Positions 8,696 to 18,919 of a DNA stretch of 64,000 nt are shown here, piece after piece. Made by a program: the position numbers and the translations under genes. Position 1 is the first letter of the stretch; every line of letters starts with the position of its first letter. The DNA is from Cognaticolwellia beringensis (lineage in GTDB: Bacteria > Pseudomonadota > Gammaproteobacteria > Enterobacterales > Alteromonadaceae). Where the stretch lies: NCBI RefSeq assembly GCF_002076895.1, contig NZ_CP020465.1, forward strand, positions 372,001-436,000, given 5' to 3'. The notes beneath the pieces were generated by a model. It was not told where the DNA came from, did not search any database, and worked only from the letters and a program-made list of their open reading frames with translations.

Positions 8696-9040
8696 ATGGA
8701 TATTAAAACTAATTCTTTATACGCCCAAATGCAAAGCATGTCGATGGAAGCTATGGGGAATCGACTTCCTATAGGTGAAGAAAATGGCATGGGCACGCCT
8801 CCAGTCAGTAAAGCGGGTGGTGACTTTGGTAGCTTGTTAAAAGATGCAATAAATAATGTTAATGAACTACAACAAGATGTTGGTGCAAAACGTACAGCGT
8901 TTGAAATGGGTGATCGCAGTGTTACCTTGGCCGATACTATGATTGCAGGCTCTAAAGCTGGTATTGCTTTTGATGCAACCGTTCAGATTAGAAATAAGTT
9001 TGTTGAAGCTTACAAAGAAATTATGAGTATGCCGGTTTAG
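8696..9040 (+). CDS. fliE: Flagellar hook-basal body protein FliE
   Basis: 114 residues, usual length for FliE, the adaptor between the MS ring and the proximal rod. The conserved C-terminal half is clear: FGSLLKDAINNVNELQQ, then GDRSVTLADTMIAGSKAGIAFDATVQIRNKFVEAYKEIMSMPV. No signal peptide is present, as expected for a substrate of the flagellar export apparatus. It is the first gene after a perfect sigma-54 promoter, and fliF follows 47 bases later. Confidence 0.95.
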   Translation: MDIKTNSLYAQMQSMSMEAMGNRLPIGEENGMGTPPVSKAGGDFGSLLKDAINNVNELQQDVGAKRTAFEMGDRSVTLADTMIAGSKAGIAFDATVQIRNKFVEAYKEIMSMPV

Positions 9041-9087
9041 GTTCTCAGTTGATAAGAATAAAGCGATATTTACGCGGAGATAAATAA

Positions 9088-10812
9088 GTGGCCGATACAA
9101 CAGACAATACAAATTTAATGTTAGCCGATGGAAACAACGATTTAGTCGCTGGCGACGGAGCAGATGATGCCGTTGGTGAACAGAAGTCGGGTTTAGCGGG
9201 AGCCATGGGTAATGTTGATTTTCTGCGTCAAATGACGATAGTTATTGCGCTAGCTATTTGTTTTGCAATTGCCATTTTTGTCATCATGTTAGCTAACCAG
9301 CCAGAGTATCGTTTTTTAACCAAATTGCCGACCGAGCAACTGATTAAAACTATGGACTTTCTTGACAGTAATAAAGTGGAATACCGTCAAGAAAACAACA
9401 CTATATCTGTTGAAAGTGATGAATACCAAAACGTTAAATTAATGCTTGCTCGTGAAGGCTTAACTGATGCTCCTTCGCAAGGTAGCGAAATTCTTATGCA
9501 AGACATGGGTTTTGGTGTCAGTCAACGTTTGGAAAGTGAGCGCTTAAAGCATTCCCGAGAGCAACAACTCGCTCGTACGATTGAAGAACTAAAATCTATT
9601 TCACGCGCTCGTGTATTATTAGCTATTCCACGTGAAAACGTTTTTGCTAAACGTGAGAAAAACCCATCGGCAACTGTCGTGCTAACCTTGCAGCGTGGTC
9701 GTTTATTGTCTGAAGAAGAAGTTGACGCCGTTGTTGATATTGTCGCATCAGCGGTACAAAGTCTTAATCCCAATCGTGTAACGGTGACCGATCAAAACGG
9801 CCGATTATTAAATTCTGGCTCACAAGATTCAGTTTCTTCACGTTCACGTAAAGAATTTGAAATTGAACAAAAGCGCGAAGCTGAATATATGAATAAAATC
9901 GATTCGATTTTAATTCCAGTCGTCGGACTAGGTAACTTTACCGCACAAGTTGACGTCGCGATGGATTTTACTAATACCGAAGAAACTCAACGCCGATATA
10001 ATTCAGATTTACCCGCTTTGCGCAGCGAGATGAAAGTTGAAGATAATACCATTGGCGGATTACTGGGTGGCATTCCAGGCGCGTTAACTAATCAACCACC
10101 GCTTGATAGCAATATTCCAGAAGATGCGACCGGTAATGCTCAACAACGCAGTATGCCGGGCCGAAAACATACAGAGTCAACGCGTAACTATGAGCTCGAC
10201 GAAGCCATTAGTTATACAAAGCAACAAACTGGCGTTATTCATCGTATTAGTGTTTCGGTTGCCTTGGATTACCTACCCGGTGTTAATGCTGAAGGCGAAC
10301 CTATGCCAACACCACGCTCTGTGCAAGAAATGGCTAATATTCGCCGTTTATTGCAAGGCAGTATTGGCTTTAATTTACAACGAGGTGACTCATTAGACGT
10401 CGTTACTTTACCGTTTTCTCGTGCAGAAGTGATAGCAGTGGAAGCCGTACCCTTATGGAAAGATCCTACCATTTATAAATATGCCAAATTGATTGGCGCG
10501 GTGATCTTAATTTCTATACTGTTTTTTGCTGTAGTACGTCCGATGTTAAAACGCTTAATTCATCCGGAACAAACCCCGAGTGACTACGGTGACAAGTCGC
10601 TTGATAGTCATATTGATTTGGGTGATGAGACCATGGATATGCTAACATCAGAATTTGATGCTGGCGCAGTTGGCTTCGCACCAGACGGTAGTTTACAATT
10701 ACCTGATTTACACCGCGATGAAGATGTATTAAAAGCCGTACGTGCATTAGTGGCAAATGAGCCAGAATTATCATCGCAAGTAGTTAAAAGTTGGTTGAAC
10801 GAAGATGAGTGA
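9088..10812 (+). CDS. fliF: Flagellar MS-ring protein FliF
   Basis: 574-residue inner membrane protein forming the MS ring, the base of motor and export gate. Transmembrane segment 1 is near residues 50-70 (MTIVIALAICFAIAIFVIMLA) and segment 2 near 455-475 (YAKLIGAVILISILFFAVV). Between them are the secretin-like ring-building domains, with the signature RVLLAIPRENVFAKREKNPSATVVL. The acidic C-terminal tail (VLKAVRALVANEPELSSQVVKSWLNED) is the FliG-binding segment. It starts with GTG 9088 after GGAG, and the end overlaps fliG by eight bases. Confidence 0.97.
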   Translation: MADTTDNTNLMLADGNNDLVAGDGADDAVGEQKSGLAGAMGNVDFLRQMTIVIALAICFAIAIFVIMLANQPEYRFLTKLPTEQLIKTMDFLDSNKVEYRQENNTISVESDEYQNVKLMLAREGLTDAPSQGSEILMQDMGFGVSQRLESERLKHSREQQLARTIEELKSISRARVLLAIPRENVFAKREKNPSATVVLTLQRGRLLSEEEVDAVVDIVASAVQSLNPNRVTVTDQNGRLLNSGSQDSVSSRSRKEFEIEQKREAEYMNKIDSILIPVVGLGNFTAQVDVAMDFTNTEETQRRYNSDLPALRSEMKVEDNTIGGLLGGIPGALTNQPPLDSNIPEDATGNAQQRSMPGRKHTESTRNYELDEAISYTKQQTGVIHRISVSVALDYLPGVNAEGEPMPTPRSVQEMANIRRLLQGSIGFNLQRGDSLDVVTLPFSRAEVIAVEAVPLWKDPTIYKYAKLIGAVILISILFFAVVRPMLKRLIHPEQTPSDYGDKSLDSHIDLGDETMDMLTSEFDAGAVGFAPDGSLQLPDLHRDEDVLKAVRALVANEPELSSQVVKSWLNEDE

Positions 10813-11857
10813 TGAAAATCAAGAACTAGCAGCACAACAGCCGTCTGGATTTGACGTCAATAAACTTGATGGTGGTGAAAAAGCTGCGATCTTATTGTTG
10901 AGTCTTTCAGAAGAAGATGCGGCACAAATACTAAAACACTTAGAGCCTAAGCAAGTGCAAAAAGTGGGTATGATCATGGCCGGTATGGAAGATTTTACTC
11001 AACAAAAAATCACGGCTGTGCATAAGTTGTTTATCAACGAAATTCAAAATTTCTCTACTATTGGCTTCCAAAGTGAAGAGTTTGTGCGTAAAGCATTAAC
11101 CGCAGCATTAGGCGAAGATAAAGCCGGTAACCTCATCGACCAAATTGTTATGGGCGGTGGTGCTAAGGGACTTGATTCCTTGAAATGGATGGACTCCAAG
11201 CAGGTAGCGAACATTATTCGTAATGAGCATCCTCAAATACAGACCATTGTTTTATCTTATTTAGACCCTGAACAGTCGGCAGAGATAATGACACAGTTCG
11301 CTGATAAAGTTCGCTTAGATCTTATGATGCGTATCGCCAATTTAGAAGAAGTTCAGCCGGCGGCATTACAAGAATTAAACGAGATTATGGAGAAACAGTT
11401 TGCGGGTCAAGCAGGTGCACAAGCAGCGAAAATGGGCGGCTTGAAAGCAGCAGCAGATATCATGAACTACTTAGACACAAATGTTGAAGGTATGTTGATG
11501 GATTCAATTCGCGAACATGACGAAGAAATGAGTCAACAAATACAAGACTTAATGTTTGTCTTTGAAAATCTTGCCGACGTTGACGACAGAGGTATTCAAG
11601 CCATCTTAAGAGAAGTTCAGCAAGACGCGCTAATGAAAGCGATAAAAGGTGCTGACGAAGCCTTAAGAGAAAAAATTATGGCTAATATGTCTAAACGTGC
11701 AGCAGAAATGTTAGCCGATGACCTTGAAGCGATGGGACCCGTTCGCATCAGTGAAGTTGAAGCCGCACAGAAAGAAATTTTGGCTGTTGCTCGTCGCTTA
11801 TCTGACTCAGGTGAAATTATGCTTGGCGGTGGTGGTGGTGGCGATGAATTCTTATAA
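10805..11857 (+). CDS. fliG: Flagellar motor switch protein FliG
   Basis: 350 residues in the C ring, bound to FliF through its N-terminal domain and contacting the stator through its C-terminal charged helix. Visible marks: KAAILLLSLSEEDAAQILKHLEP at the N-terminus, the EHPQ motif (NEHPQIQTIVLSYLDPEQSAEIM) in the middle domain, and the torque helix region (QDALMKAIKGADEALREKIMANMSKRAAEMLADDLE). The protein ends in a Gly run and DEFL. It overlaps fliF by eight bases, suggesting coupled translation. Confidence 0.97.
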   Translation: MSDENQELAAQQPSGFDVNKLDGGEKAAILLLSLSEEDAAQILKHLEPKQVQKVGMIMAGMEDFTQQKITAVHKLFINEIQNFSTIGFQSEEFVRKALTAALGEDKAGNLIDQIVMGGGAKGLDSLKWMDSKQVANIIRNEHPQIQTIVLSYLDPEQSAEIMTQFADKVRLDLMMRIANLEEVQPAALQELNEIMEKQFAGQAGAQAAKMGGLKAAADIMNYLDTNVEGMLMDSIREHDEEMSQQIQDLMFVFENLADVDDRGIQAILREVQQDALMKAIKGADEALREKIMANMSKRAAEMLADDLEAMGPVRISEVEAAQKEILAVARRLSDSGEIMLGGGGGGDEFL

Positions 11858-11881
11858 TCAAAAGTTAGCGAGTTTTAAATA

Positions 11882-12676
11882 ATGGCACCGCATTCTGAGC
11901 CAGACAGCGAAACGACAGCATCAATAAAAAATGAAAAAGTTGATACTTGGTCAGTGCCCAATGTACAACCAGATACTGCTCAAGACGATGGTAAAACCAA
12001 TGCGTTAGGAAAATCACGTAATTGGCGTTATGAACCGCCGGAGGAAACTGAAGTTTCTGAGCCTGTACCATTAACAGCGCAAGATATTGAAGAAATTCGT
12101 CAAGCAGCATTTGATGAAGGCTTTACTCAAGGTAAAGAGGAAGGGTTTGCTAAAGGTTTTGAAGAAGGTAAAGCCAGTGGCCATCAAGAAGGGCTTACCT
12201 CAGGACATGAAGAAGGTGTGACACAAGGACTAGCTGAAGGTAAAGAAACCAGCGAGCAACAAATTGCGGCTATGCAAACGCTGTTAGAGCAATTACATCA
12301 GCCTTTGCTTAATGTGGAAAAGAATGTAGAAGCGCAATTATTACAGCTTGTGGTGCAATTAACCCAAGCGGTAACCAAGCATGAAGCGAAAACTAACCCA
12401 GATATTTTATTATCGGCGATTGCCGAAGGGATTAAAGCATTACCGGGACAAGAGCCTCAAACACAAATTTTATTGAATCCACAAGACATTAAGTTAGTAG
12501 AACAACAATTTGGTGCGACACATATTCAAGAACAAGGCTGGCGTTTACTTGCAGCTCCGCAATTAAGCCCTGGTAGTTGTCAAATTGAAAACAGCACTTC
12601 CAATATTGATTTGAGCGTTAAATCGCGCTTAAACGAAGTGTTGGAATCGTTTTTACAAGAAGCTTTACATCAATAA
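11882..12676 (+). CDS. fliH: Flagellar export ATPase regulator FliH
   Basis: 264 residues. FliH dimers hold the FliI ATPase and tether it to the C ring. The hallmark glycine-spaced helix is very clear around residues 78-125, with repeated GxxxG-type steps (FDEGFTQGKEEGFAKGFEEG, then KASGHQEGLTSGHEEG). A conserved C-terminal domain (LLQLVVQLTQAVTKHE...ILLNPQDIKLVE) follows. The N-terminal 60 residues are acidic and low-complexity. It sits 24 bases after fliG, and a 167-bp gap with a REP-like palindrome separates it from fliI. Confidence 0.93.
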   Translation: MAPHSEPDSETTASIKNEKVDTWSVPNVQPDTAQDDGKTNALGKSRNWRYEPPEETEVSEPVPLTAQDIEEIRQAAFDEGFTQGKEEGFAKGFEEGKASGHQEGLTSGHEEGVTQGLAEGKETSEQQIAAMQTLLEQLHQPLLNVEKNVEAQLLQLVVQLTQAVTKHEAKTNPDILLSAIAEGIKALPGQEPQTQILLNPQDIKLVEQQFGATHIQEQGWRLLAAPQLSPGSCQIENSTSNIDLSVKSRLNEVLESFLQEALHQ

Positions 12677-12843
12677 GCGTTACTCTAATAAGCGTTACTT
12701 TAATTTTTAGGTCGGCATTTATGCCGTCAAGTTAACCAACTGAAATCCAACTAACACTTTACCCTTTACGCGCAACATAGGCATAATAAACATAATACCA
12801 AAGCCCATTTAGCCGTAAATTAATTAAAAAGCGCAAAACATCT
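12677..12843. repeat. fliH-fliI spacer with a single REP palindrome
   Basis: It begins with a direct repeat (ATAAGCGTTACT twice) and carries one REP at 12708-12729 whose first base is T instead of G (TTAGGTCGG, CATTTATG, CCGTC). A degenerate inverted partner (AACTGAAATCCAAC) follows. It interrupts an otherwise tightly packed operon. Confidence 0.75.
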
Positions 12844-14208
12844 ATGGTTGATATAAATCGCATAACCGAACGTTTAAAAGACTGTGAAAAGCTTATTCAC
12901 CCGCATAGTGTGTCTGTTGCAGGGCGTTTAGTTCGAGTGGTTGGTTTAACGTTAGAAGCGGTGGGTGTTAAAGCGCCAGTTGGTAGCCAATGTTTGGTTG
13001 AAACATCACAGGGCGATCTTATTGCAGAAATTGTAGGTTTCTCACAAGACATTACCTTTTTAATGCCAGAGCAGAGCTTGCAAGGTGTATTGCCTGGCGC
13101 CCGTGTCGTTCCATTATCTACGAAAGCACGATTACCCTTATCTATGGATTTGCTCGGCCGAGTTATTGACGGCGTCGGTAAGCCACTCGATGGTAAAGGC
13201 CCAATAAAAGCCTCTGATAACTATCAATATAACAGTAAACCCATTAACCCATTGTCAAGGCGCGCTATTACAGAACCACTCGATGTTGGCGTTCGGTCAA
13301 TTAATAGTTTTCTTACCGTTGGCGTAGGGCAACGAATGGGCTTATTTGCCGGTTCAGGTGTCGGTAAAAGTGTGCTTTTAGGTATGATGACAAGGGGCAC
13401 AACCGCCGATGTTATCGTCGTGGGGTTAATTGGCGAGCGTGGGCGAGAAGTTAAAGAGTTTATTGAAGAAATTTTAGGTGAAGAAGGTCGAGCACGCTCT
13501 GTTGTAATCGCAGCACCTGCCGACAACTCGCCATTAATGCGCCTTAAAGGCTGTGAAACCGCAGTGCAAATCAGTGAATACTTTCGCGACCAAGGCTTAA
13601 ATGTTTTACTGTTGATAGATTCCCTTACACGATATGCACAGGCGCAACGTGAAATTGCCTTAGCGGTAGGTGAGCCTCCCGCAACTAAAGGCTATCCGCC
13701 TTCAGTTTTTTCTAAATTACCTCAGCTTGTAGAACGTGCAGGTAATGGCGGCGATGGTCAAGGTTCAATTAGTGCATTTTTTACCGTATTAACCGAAGGT
13801 GATGACTTGCAAGACCCCATTGCAGATGCTGCTCGTGCCATTCTAGATGGTCATATTGTCTTGTCTCGAAAATTAGCTGATGCGGGGCATTATCCTGCGG
13901 TAGATATTGAAGGCTCTATCAGTCGTGTTATGCCAATGGTAACCAGCGAAGAGCATCAGCAGCTTGCTAGGCAATTGCGTCAAGTTTATGCCTTATATCA
14001 AGAGAACAAAGATTTAATATCCATTGGTGCTTATAGCAGAGGTACTGATCCAAGAATAGATCAAGCGATTGACCTACAACCGGTTATTCAATTTTTCTTA
14101 CAACAAAAAATGCTCGAAATTATCCCATACGATCAAAGCTTAACCCAGTTGCAGGAAGTATTAGCAGCAGCACAAGCACACGCTCAACAAAATCAGCCAG
14201 CACAATGA
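12844..14208 (+). CDS. fliI: Flagellum-specific export ATPase FliI
   Basis: 454 residues, F1-beta-like ATPase of the flagellar type III export apparatus. Walker [14 protein letters not shown], Walker B-containing [23 protein letters not shown], the catalytic [12 protein letters not shown] region and the ATP-contact SGSISA-type loop ([20 protein letters not shown]) are all present. The start at ATG 12844 gives the expected N-terminal beta-barrel domain. The ribosome site is poor. fliJ follows after 51 bases, the usual ATPase-stalk pairing. Confidence 0.97.
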   Translation: MVDINRITERLKDCEKLIHPHSVSVAGRLVRVVGLTLEAVGVKAPVGSQCLVETSQGDLIAEIVGFSQDITFLMPEQSLQGVLPGARVVPLSTKARLPLSMDLLGRVIDGVGKPLDGKGPIKASDNYQYNSKPINPLSRRAITEPLDVGVRSINSFLTVGVGQRMGLFAGSGVGKSVLLGMMTRGTTADVIVVGLIGERGREVKEFIEEILGEEGRARSVVIAAPADNSPLMRLKGCETAVQISEYFRDQGLNVLLLIDSLTRYAQAQREIALAVGEPPATKGYPPSVFSKLPQLVERAGNGGDGQGSISAFFTVLTEGDDLQDPIADAARAILDGHIVLSRKLADAGHYPAVDIEGSISRVMPMVTSEEHQQLARQLRQVYALYQENKDLISIGAYSRGTDPRIDQAIDLQPVIQFFLQQKMLEIIPYDQSLTQLQEVLAAAQAHAQQNQPAQ

Positions 14209-14259
14209 TCACACTGCATAAATATCAAACAGCACAAATATTAATAAGGAATTAAAGCC

Positions 14260-14694
14260 ATGAAACAGTTGAACACCTTATATAAATTTGAGCTCGATAA
14301 AGAGCAAAAAGCGTCGCAAGCATTACAAGCGGCGGAATTTGACTATCAGCAAAATAAAGACCGTTTTAAAAATGTCAGTGACTATCGCCTGGAATATATG
14401 CGCCGGTTAAATCAGCGTTCATTAGAAGGCATTGATAGCGCAACATATAGCCATTTCCATGCTTTTATCGCGAAACTAGATAACGCTGCCCAGCAAGTTA
14501 AAATTGCGGTTCACCAAGCTAAAGCTCTAGTTGAAACCCGTAAAAAACAGTGGTTAGAGCAAAGACGAAAAATACAAGCGGTAGAATTGTTAAGGGATAA
14601 AAAACTTGCCGCTCTACAACTAACAGCCAACAAACAAGAACAAAAAATGTTTGATGAAATAGCCACTCAACAATTTCTTCGACGCCAACGTTAA
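14260..14694 (+). CDS. fliJ: Flagellar export chaperone/stalk protein FliJ
   Basis: 144 residues, almost entirely charged helix that should fold as an antiparallel coiled coil. FliJ sits in the FliI hexamer as a gamma-like stalk and recycles chaperones. The family is recognised by size, heptad character (LYKFELDKEQKASQALQAAE at the start; RKKQWLEQRRKIQAVELLRD later) and place after fliI. AAGGA precedes ATG 14260. After the stop a 155-bp gap carries a separate promoter for fliK. Confidence 0.9.
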   Translation: MKQLNTLYKFELDKEQKASQALQAAEFDYQQNKDRFKNVSDYRLEYMRRLNQRSLEGIDSATYSHFHAFIAKLDNAAQQVKIAVHQAKALVETRKKQWLEQRRKIQAVELLRDKKLAALQLTANKQEQKMFDEIATQQFLRRQR

Positions 14695-14771
14695 ACTCCC
14701 CCTATCAGTCGCGAATAGTATTCAATAGCGGCTAATTTTTTTCAGTAAATCACTCCCGTATAAACAAGTTT

Positions 14772-14787
14772 TGGAATGAATTTTGCT
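14772..14787 (+). promoter_or_regulatory. Sigma-54 promoter candidate before fliK
   Basis: TTGGAATGAATTTTGCT: GG (14773-14774) and GC (14785-14786) are ten bases apart and the -12 TTGCT is consensus; the -24 TGGAAT deviates at two positions. It lies about 65 bases before the fliK ATG. Confidence 0.6.
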
Positions 14788-14849
14788 TAATTAACAATAT
14801 AAATAATGTATTAAATTGCGCTTAAGTCCATATTTAAGAAAGGTTTGTT

Positions 14850-17108
14850 ATGTCTCAAGTAAATTTTTTGTCTGCTGATGTTGGCCAAACCCCTGATAAA
14901 CAGGGTGCTAAAGGTGATGCATCAATAAAAAATCAAGCGAAAACCCAGTCGTTTTCTGATGCTATGGAGCAACATTATCCAAGTAAAACCGTTGCTGAAT
15001 CGGATAATAAAAATAAACAAGGCGGCAATCTTACGTCTAAAGCGGCAGACCAGCAGCAACAATCTATAAGTAAAGACGGTGCATTAAAACAGGTTAAGGA
15101 AAATCAAGCCGATGACGCTCATACTTTACCTTTACCGGCCAATGATGAGTCTTTATCCGCTAAAAACGAAAATAGTCAAAATTCATCTATGCCTTTTCCT
15201 ATTGATAATGAGTCACCATTAGCAACAGATAAAACGGTTAACGATGATGTAGATACACTGCCCTTGCCAATAGATGATAAATCTTTAGTCACCTCACCAA
15301 AAGAGAGTGATGGATTTATTGTACCTATAACGGTAGCTGCAAATGGTGAACAACTAATTACTAGCAACAAGTCAAAAGATTCAGAACATACGCTTCCTGT
15401 TCCTCTTCCTGTGTCACCATCAGAAGCAAAAATCAGAGTGATTGAAAAAGCTGGAGGAGCCTTTAATGGCGACCCTAAAGCACCCAATAATCAGTCAAAT
15501 TTATATATCGGCTCTCAAACTCAAACGGTGAATAACACCGTGAGTAATGTCGAAAAAGATGATGCTGTTGATTTATTAAAAATGTTGCAAGGATCACAGC
15601 AGTTATTGACAAAATCTGCAGTAGAAAATACCCGTATTGAACAGCAGGGTAAACATACAGCGCCAGTCGATGAGGCATTATTGGCCAACAATAAAAATGT
15701 AGCGCTATCAGAACAGCCTAAAAAGTTGACTGCAGAGCAAAACGACCTAGTAAAAAGCATGAAAGGTGAGCAAGTACAAGTGTTAGCTAAAGCTAATGTC
15801 TCTCAACAAGCTCAACTACTTGCAGGCAGTCAAACTGCCGCTGCGAATACCGCGGGTAATTTAGTCGAAAAGGTCGCAAACAATACAGTTAAAAGTTCTA
15901 CCGAGAGTGTGACTGAGACTATTGTTACATCGAATGCTAAGCAGATAACATCAAGTGCAGAAAATGCAAACACTTTAGCGAGCAAGCAAGGGATAGTTAA
16001 CGACGTCGACTTAATTGCAGAGCAAGCCCGCACTCAAGCCTTAGCCCAAGAAGCCACTAGCGCTATAAATAAAAATCAAGATGCAACGCTAGTCACTAGG
16101 CAAGAAACTAGGCAAGAAACTAGCAATCGAGAATTGCAAAGTAGTACCGCGGACAAAGATAGCGTATTAGATTCAGTACAGGCTAAAAAAGTAGCCGCAC
16201 CAGAATTAATCGCAGAGCAAAATACGGCTCATAAAGGTATCATCGCTAGCGAAAGCCATGAAGCGAAAGTGCAAACAGCGGAGTTAAAACAAGCAAATGT
16301 GGCTGATTTTAAACGTGCTATTGATAACGAGCCAGCTCAAACGCGCACGATTAATCAGAGTACGGCAGCTGTAATCAGCGCGTCAACTGCAGAGTCTAAA
16401 GTTGATGTTAATCAAAAACCTGCGGAAAATGAAGCGGTTGATAAACTCGCCAGTGTTAAGGGTGATGAAAAGTTATCTAAAGCTGAGAGCGATAAACTAG
16501 CGCCACAAGTTGACAAAATCACCTCAGCTTTCAATCAAACTCTAGATGCTATGGCAACTAAACCTATGGCAAGTTCTGCAGAATTAGCTGCACAGCAAGC
16601 GCAAAATTTTGAAAGTACAATAAACCATTTAACGACGACTACCGTACAAACACAAAAATCTATCACGGCGATGAATACGGAAACAATTGCCATTTACCGT
16701 AAAGACTTTGCCGATGCAGTCAAAGATAAAGTGATGGTGATGATCAATCAAAAAATCCAACAAGTGGACATTCAGCTTGATCCACCAGAGATGGGTAATA
16801 TTCATGTGCGAGTGAATCTACAGAATGAACAAGCAGCCGTGCAGTTTGTTGTGCAAAACCAGCAAGCAAAAGAGGCTTTAGAGCAAAACATGGGTAAACT
16901 TCGCGATATGTTGGCTGAAAGTGGCGTCGATGTTGGAGACGCAAATATCGAACAGCGCCAAGCGAAAGAGCAAAATGGAAATGACTTTGAACAACATGAC
17001 AATAATGGCAAAAACGGCGAATCGACTGAAGATAATGTCAGTGCAAATGACAACTCAATGCACAATGTGGTTAAAGCTTCATCAACAGGTGTCGATTACT
17101 ATGCTTAA
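14850..17108 (+). CDS. fliK: Flagellar hook-length control protein FliK
   Basis: 752 residues, long for FliK. It is secreted during hook assembly as a molecular ruler and switches export specificity through FlhB. The C-terminal Flg_hook domain is clear (IQQVDIQLDPPEMGNIHVRV; QFVVQNQQAKEALEQNMGKL; LAESGVDVGDANIEQR). The rest is Gln, Lys and Ala-rich low-complexity sequence typical of the ruler part. Residues ~90-195 hold degenerate repeats of the type TLPLP-x2-D-x-SL. AAGG stands before ATG 14850, and a sigma-54 promoter candidate precedes it. The extra length may reflect a longer hook or only linker drift. Confidence 0.93.
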   Translation: MSQVNFLSADVGQTPDKQGAKGDASIKNQAKTQSFSDAMEQHYPSKTVAESDNKNKQGGNLTSKAADQQQQSISKDGALKQVKENQADDAHTLPLPANDESLSAKNENSQNSSMPFPIDNESPLATDKTVNDDVDTLPLPIDDKSLVTSPKESDGFIVPITVAANGEQLITSNKSKDSEHTLPVPLPVSPSEAKIRVIEKAGGAFNGDPKAPNNQSNLYIGSQTQTVNNTVSNVEKDDAVDLLKMLQGSQQLLTKSAVENTRIEQQGKHTAPVDEALLANNKNVALSEQPKKLTAEQNDLVKSMKGEQVQVLAKANVSQQAQLLAGSQTAAANTAGNLVEKVANNTVKSSTESVTETIVTSNAKQITSSAENANTLASKQGIVNDVDLIAEQARTQALAQEATSAINKNQDATLVTRQETRQETSNRELQSSTADKDSVLDSVQAKKVAAPELIAEQNTAHKGIIASESHEAKVQTAELKQANVADFKRAIDNEPAQTRTINQSTAAVISASTAESKVDVNQKPAENEAVDKLASVKGDEKLSKAESDKLAPQVDKITSAFNQTLDAMATKPMASSAELAAQQAQNFESTINHLTTTTVQTQKSITAMNTETIAIYRKDFADAVKDKVMVMINQKIQQVDIQLDPPEMGNIHVRVNLQNEQAAVQFVVQNQQAKEALEQNMGKLRDMLAESGVDVGDANIEQRQAKEQNGNDFEQHDNNGKNGESTEDNVSANDNSMHNVVKASSTGVDYYA

Positions 17109-17209
17109 TTCATTAATACACTCACAATACTTGATAAACTCTTTGGATTAGCAGCTATTCAACGATATAGTTTAACAAGTGCTTTAAAAAATCTGCAAAG
17201 GTAGGGAAC

Positions 17210-17749
17210 ATGGCTGACGAAAAAGAACTTGAGCTGGATAATTCAGGAAAGAAAAAGAAGCTGATTATTATTATCGCTATTGTGGTGATATTAGCTGCTG
17301 CAGGCGGCGGTGCTGCATTTTTTATGCTCGGTGGTGAAGATGAAACATCACAATTAAGTGCTGATAGCGAGTTAAGTGCTGATTCGGAAGGACAAACTGC
17401 AGGATCATCAGCTGAAAGTGCAGAGATTGGCTCGGCTTTATATGTCCCAATGCCAAGACCTTTTCGCTTCAATGTTCCAGGCAACGCACGTGACCGCTTT
17501 GTTGAAATTCGAGTGCAACTACTGGTGCGAGGTTCAGATAATGAAGAAGCAGCCAAAAAGCATGTACCTTTAATTGAAAGTGCATTACTGGGGGTGTTTT
17601 CGCGTTCAAACGCTGATGACTTAGCCACCAGTGCTGGAAAAACATCATTAAAGCAAACGGCTTTAGTGGAAGTACAAAAAATAATGACCGAAGTCGAGAG
17701 CAGTGAAATTATCGAGAAGGTATTATTTACTGGCTTTGTTATGCAGTAA
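17210..17749 (+). CDS. fliL: Flagellar basal body-associated protein FliL
   Basis: 179 residues, single-pass inner membrane protein that rings the stator units. The cytoplasmic start is charged (ADEKELELDNSGKKKK) and is followed by one membrane helix near residues 19-41 (LIIIIAIVVILAAAGGGAAFFML). A Ser-rich linker with a short repeat (LSADSELSADSE) leads to the periplasmic FliL domain (YVPMPRPFRFNVPG...RFVEIRVQLLVR), ending in the family's VLFTGFVMQ. AGGTAGGGA precedes the ATG. Confidence 0.95.
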   Translation: MADEKELELDNSGKKKKLIIIIAIVVILAAAGGGAAFFMLGGEDETSQLSADSELSADSEGQTAGSSAESAEIGSALYVPMPRPFRFNVPGNARDRFVEIRVQLLVRGSDNEEAAKKHVPLIESALLGVFSRSNADDLATSAGKTSLKQTALVEVQKIMTEVESSEIIEKVLFTGFVMQ

Positions 17750-17854
17750 AACGCTGGCAGTAAGCCCCAAAGCAGAAAATACGTTAAGTAATTAATTCAA
17801 TAGATATAGTTTGTAAACAGTGTAACTACATTAACAAGATAAAGAGACTATCGA

Positions 17855-18919
17855 GTGAGTGATTTATTATCTCAAGAGGAAATTGATGCACTTTTACATG
17901 GTGTAGATGATGTTGAAGAAGAAGATATTGAAGAGGACTATTCCCAAGTAGAGGGAGGAACGTCTGATTACGATTTTTCTTCACAAGATCGCATTGTGCG
18001 TGGCCGTATGCCAACGCTGGAAATGGTCAACGAACGGTTTGCTCGCCACATGCGTATTAGTTTATTTAATATGATGCGACGCTCGGCAGAGGTTTCTATT
18101 AACGGTATCCAAATGATTAAGTTTGGAGAATACGTGCATACTTTATTTGTGCCTACCAGTTTAAATATGGTGCGTTTTCGCCCTTTAAAAGGTACCGCAT
18201 TAATCACCATGGAAGCGCGACTCGTTTTTATCTTAGTCGATAACTTTTTTGGTGGTGATGGTCGGTATCATGCGAAAATAGAGGGCCGTGAATTTACCCC
18301 TACAGAACGTCGTATCGTGCAGATGTTGCTAAAAATTATCTTTGAAGATTACAAAGAAGCATGGTCTCCGGTGATGGATGTTTCATTTGAATATCTTGAC
18401 TCAGAAGTTAACCCTTCGATGGCAAACATTGTTAGCCCAACAGAAGTGGTGGTCATTAGCTCTTTCCATATCGAACTAGATGGAGGTGGTGGCGACTTTC
18501 ATGTTGCATTACCGTACGCAATGTTAGAGCCTATTCGTGAATTGCTCGATGCCGGTGTACAAAGTGATAAAGAAGATACCGATATGCGCTGGTCGAAGGC
18601 TTTGCGTGATGAAATTATGGATGTTCCAGTTGAATTATCGACTAAATTCATAGAAGTAAAACTGTCATTACAAAAAATTATGGATTTTAAAGCGGGTGAT
18701 ATTATTCCTATTGAAATGCCAGACCATATCACCGTGTTAGTGGAAAACTTGCCGTCATTTAGGGCCAAACTTGGTCGAAGTCGTGATAATTTAGCGCTGA
18801 AAATAGAATCAAAAATTAAACGTCCAGAGTCAGTAAAATCTGAACTGACCATCTTAACTAAGGGTGGTAAACGCTTAGACAATGACTCTGAACTGCACTT
18901 ATTAGAAGATGACCTTTAA
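17855..18919 (+). CDS. fliM: Flagellar motor switch protein FliM
   Basis: 354 residues, middle layer of the C ring and receptor for phosphorylated CheY. The N-terminal CheY-binding peptide is visible (LLSQEEIDALLHGVDD), followed by an acidic linker, the CheC-like domain (RFARHMRISLFNMMRRSAEV) and the C-terminal SpoA domain (PVELSTKFIEVKLSLQKIMDFKAGD). Translation starts at GTG 17855. No strong promoter is seen in the 105 bases before it, so it probably reads through from fliL. Confidence 0.97.
   Translation: MSDLLSQEEIDALLHGVDDVEEEDIEEDYSQVEGGTSDYDFSSQDRIVRGRMPTLEMVNERFARHMRISLFNMMRRSAEVSINGIQMIKFGEYVHTLFVPTSLNMVRFRPLKGTALITMEARLVFILVDNFFGGDGRYHAKIEGREFTPTERRIVQMLLKIIFEDYKEAWSPVMDVSFEYLDSEVNPSMANIVSPTEVVVISSFHIELDGGGGDFHVALPYAMLEPIRELLDAGVQSDKEDTDMRWSKALRDEIMDVPVELSTKFIEVKLSLQKIMDFKAGDIIPIEMPDHITVLVENLPSFRAKLGRSRDNLALKIESKIKRPESVKSELTILTKGGKRLDNDSELHLLEDDL

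Noticed and set aside
10103..10396. 97-residue plus-strand frame inside fliF
   Set aside because: Out-of-frame shadow of a well-conserved gene, with no family and no start signal.
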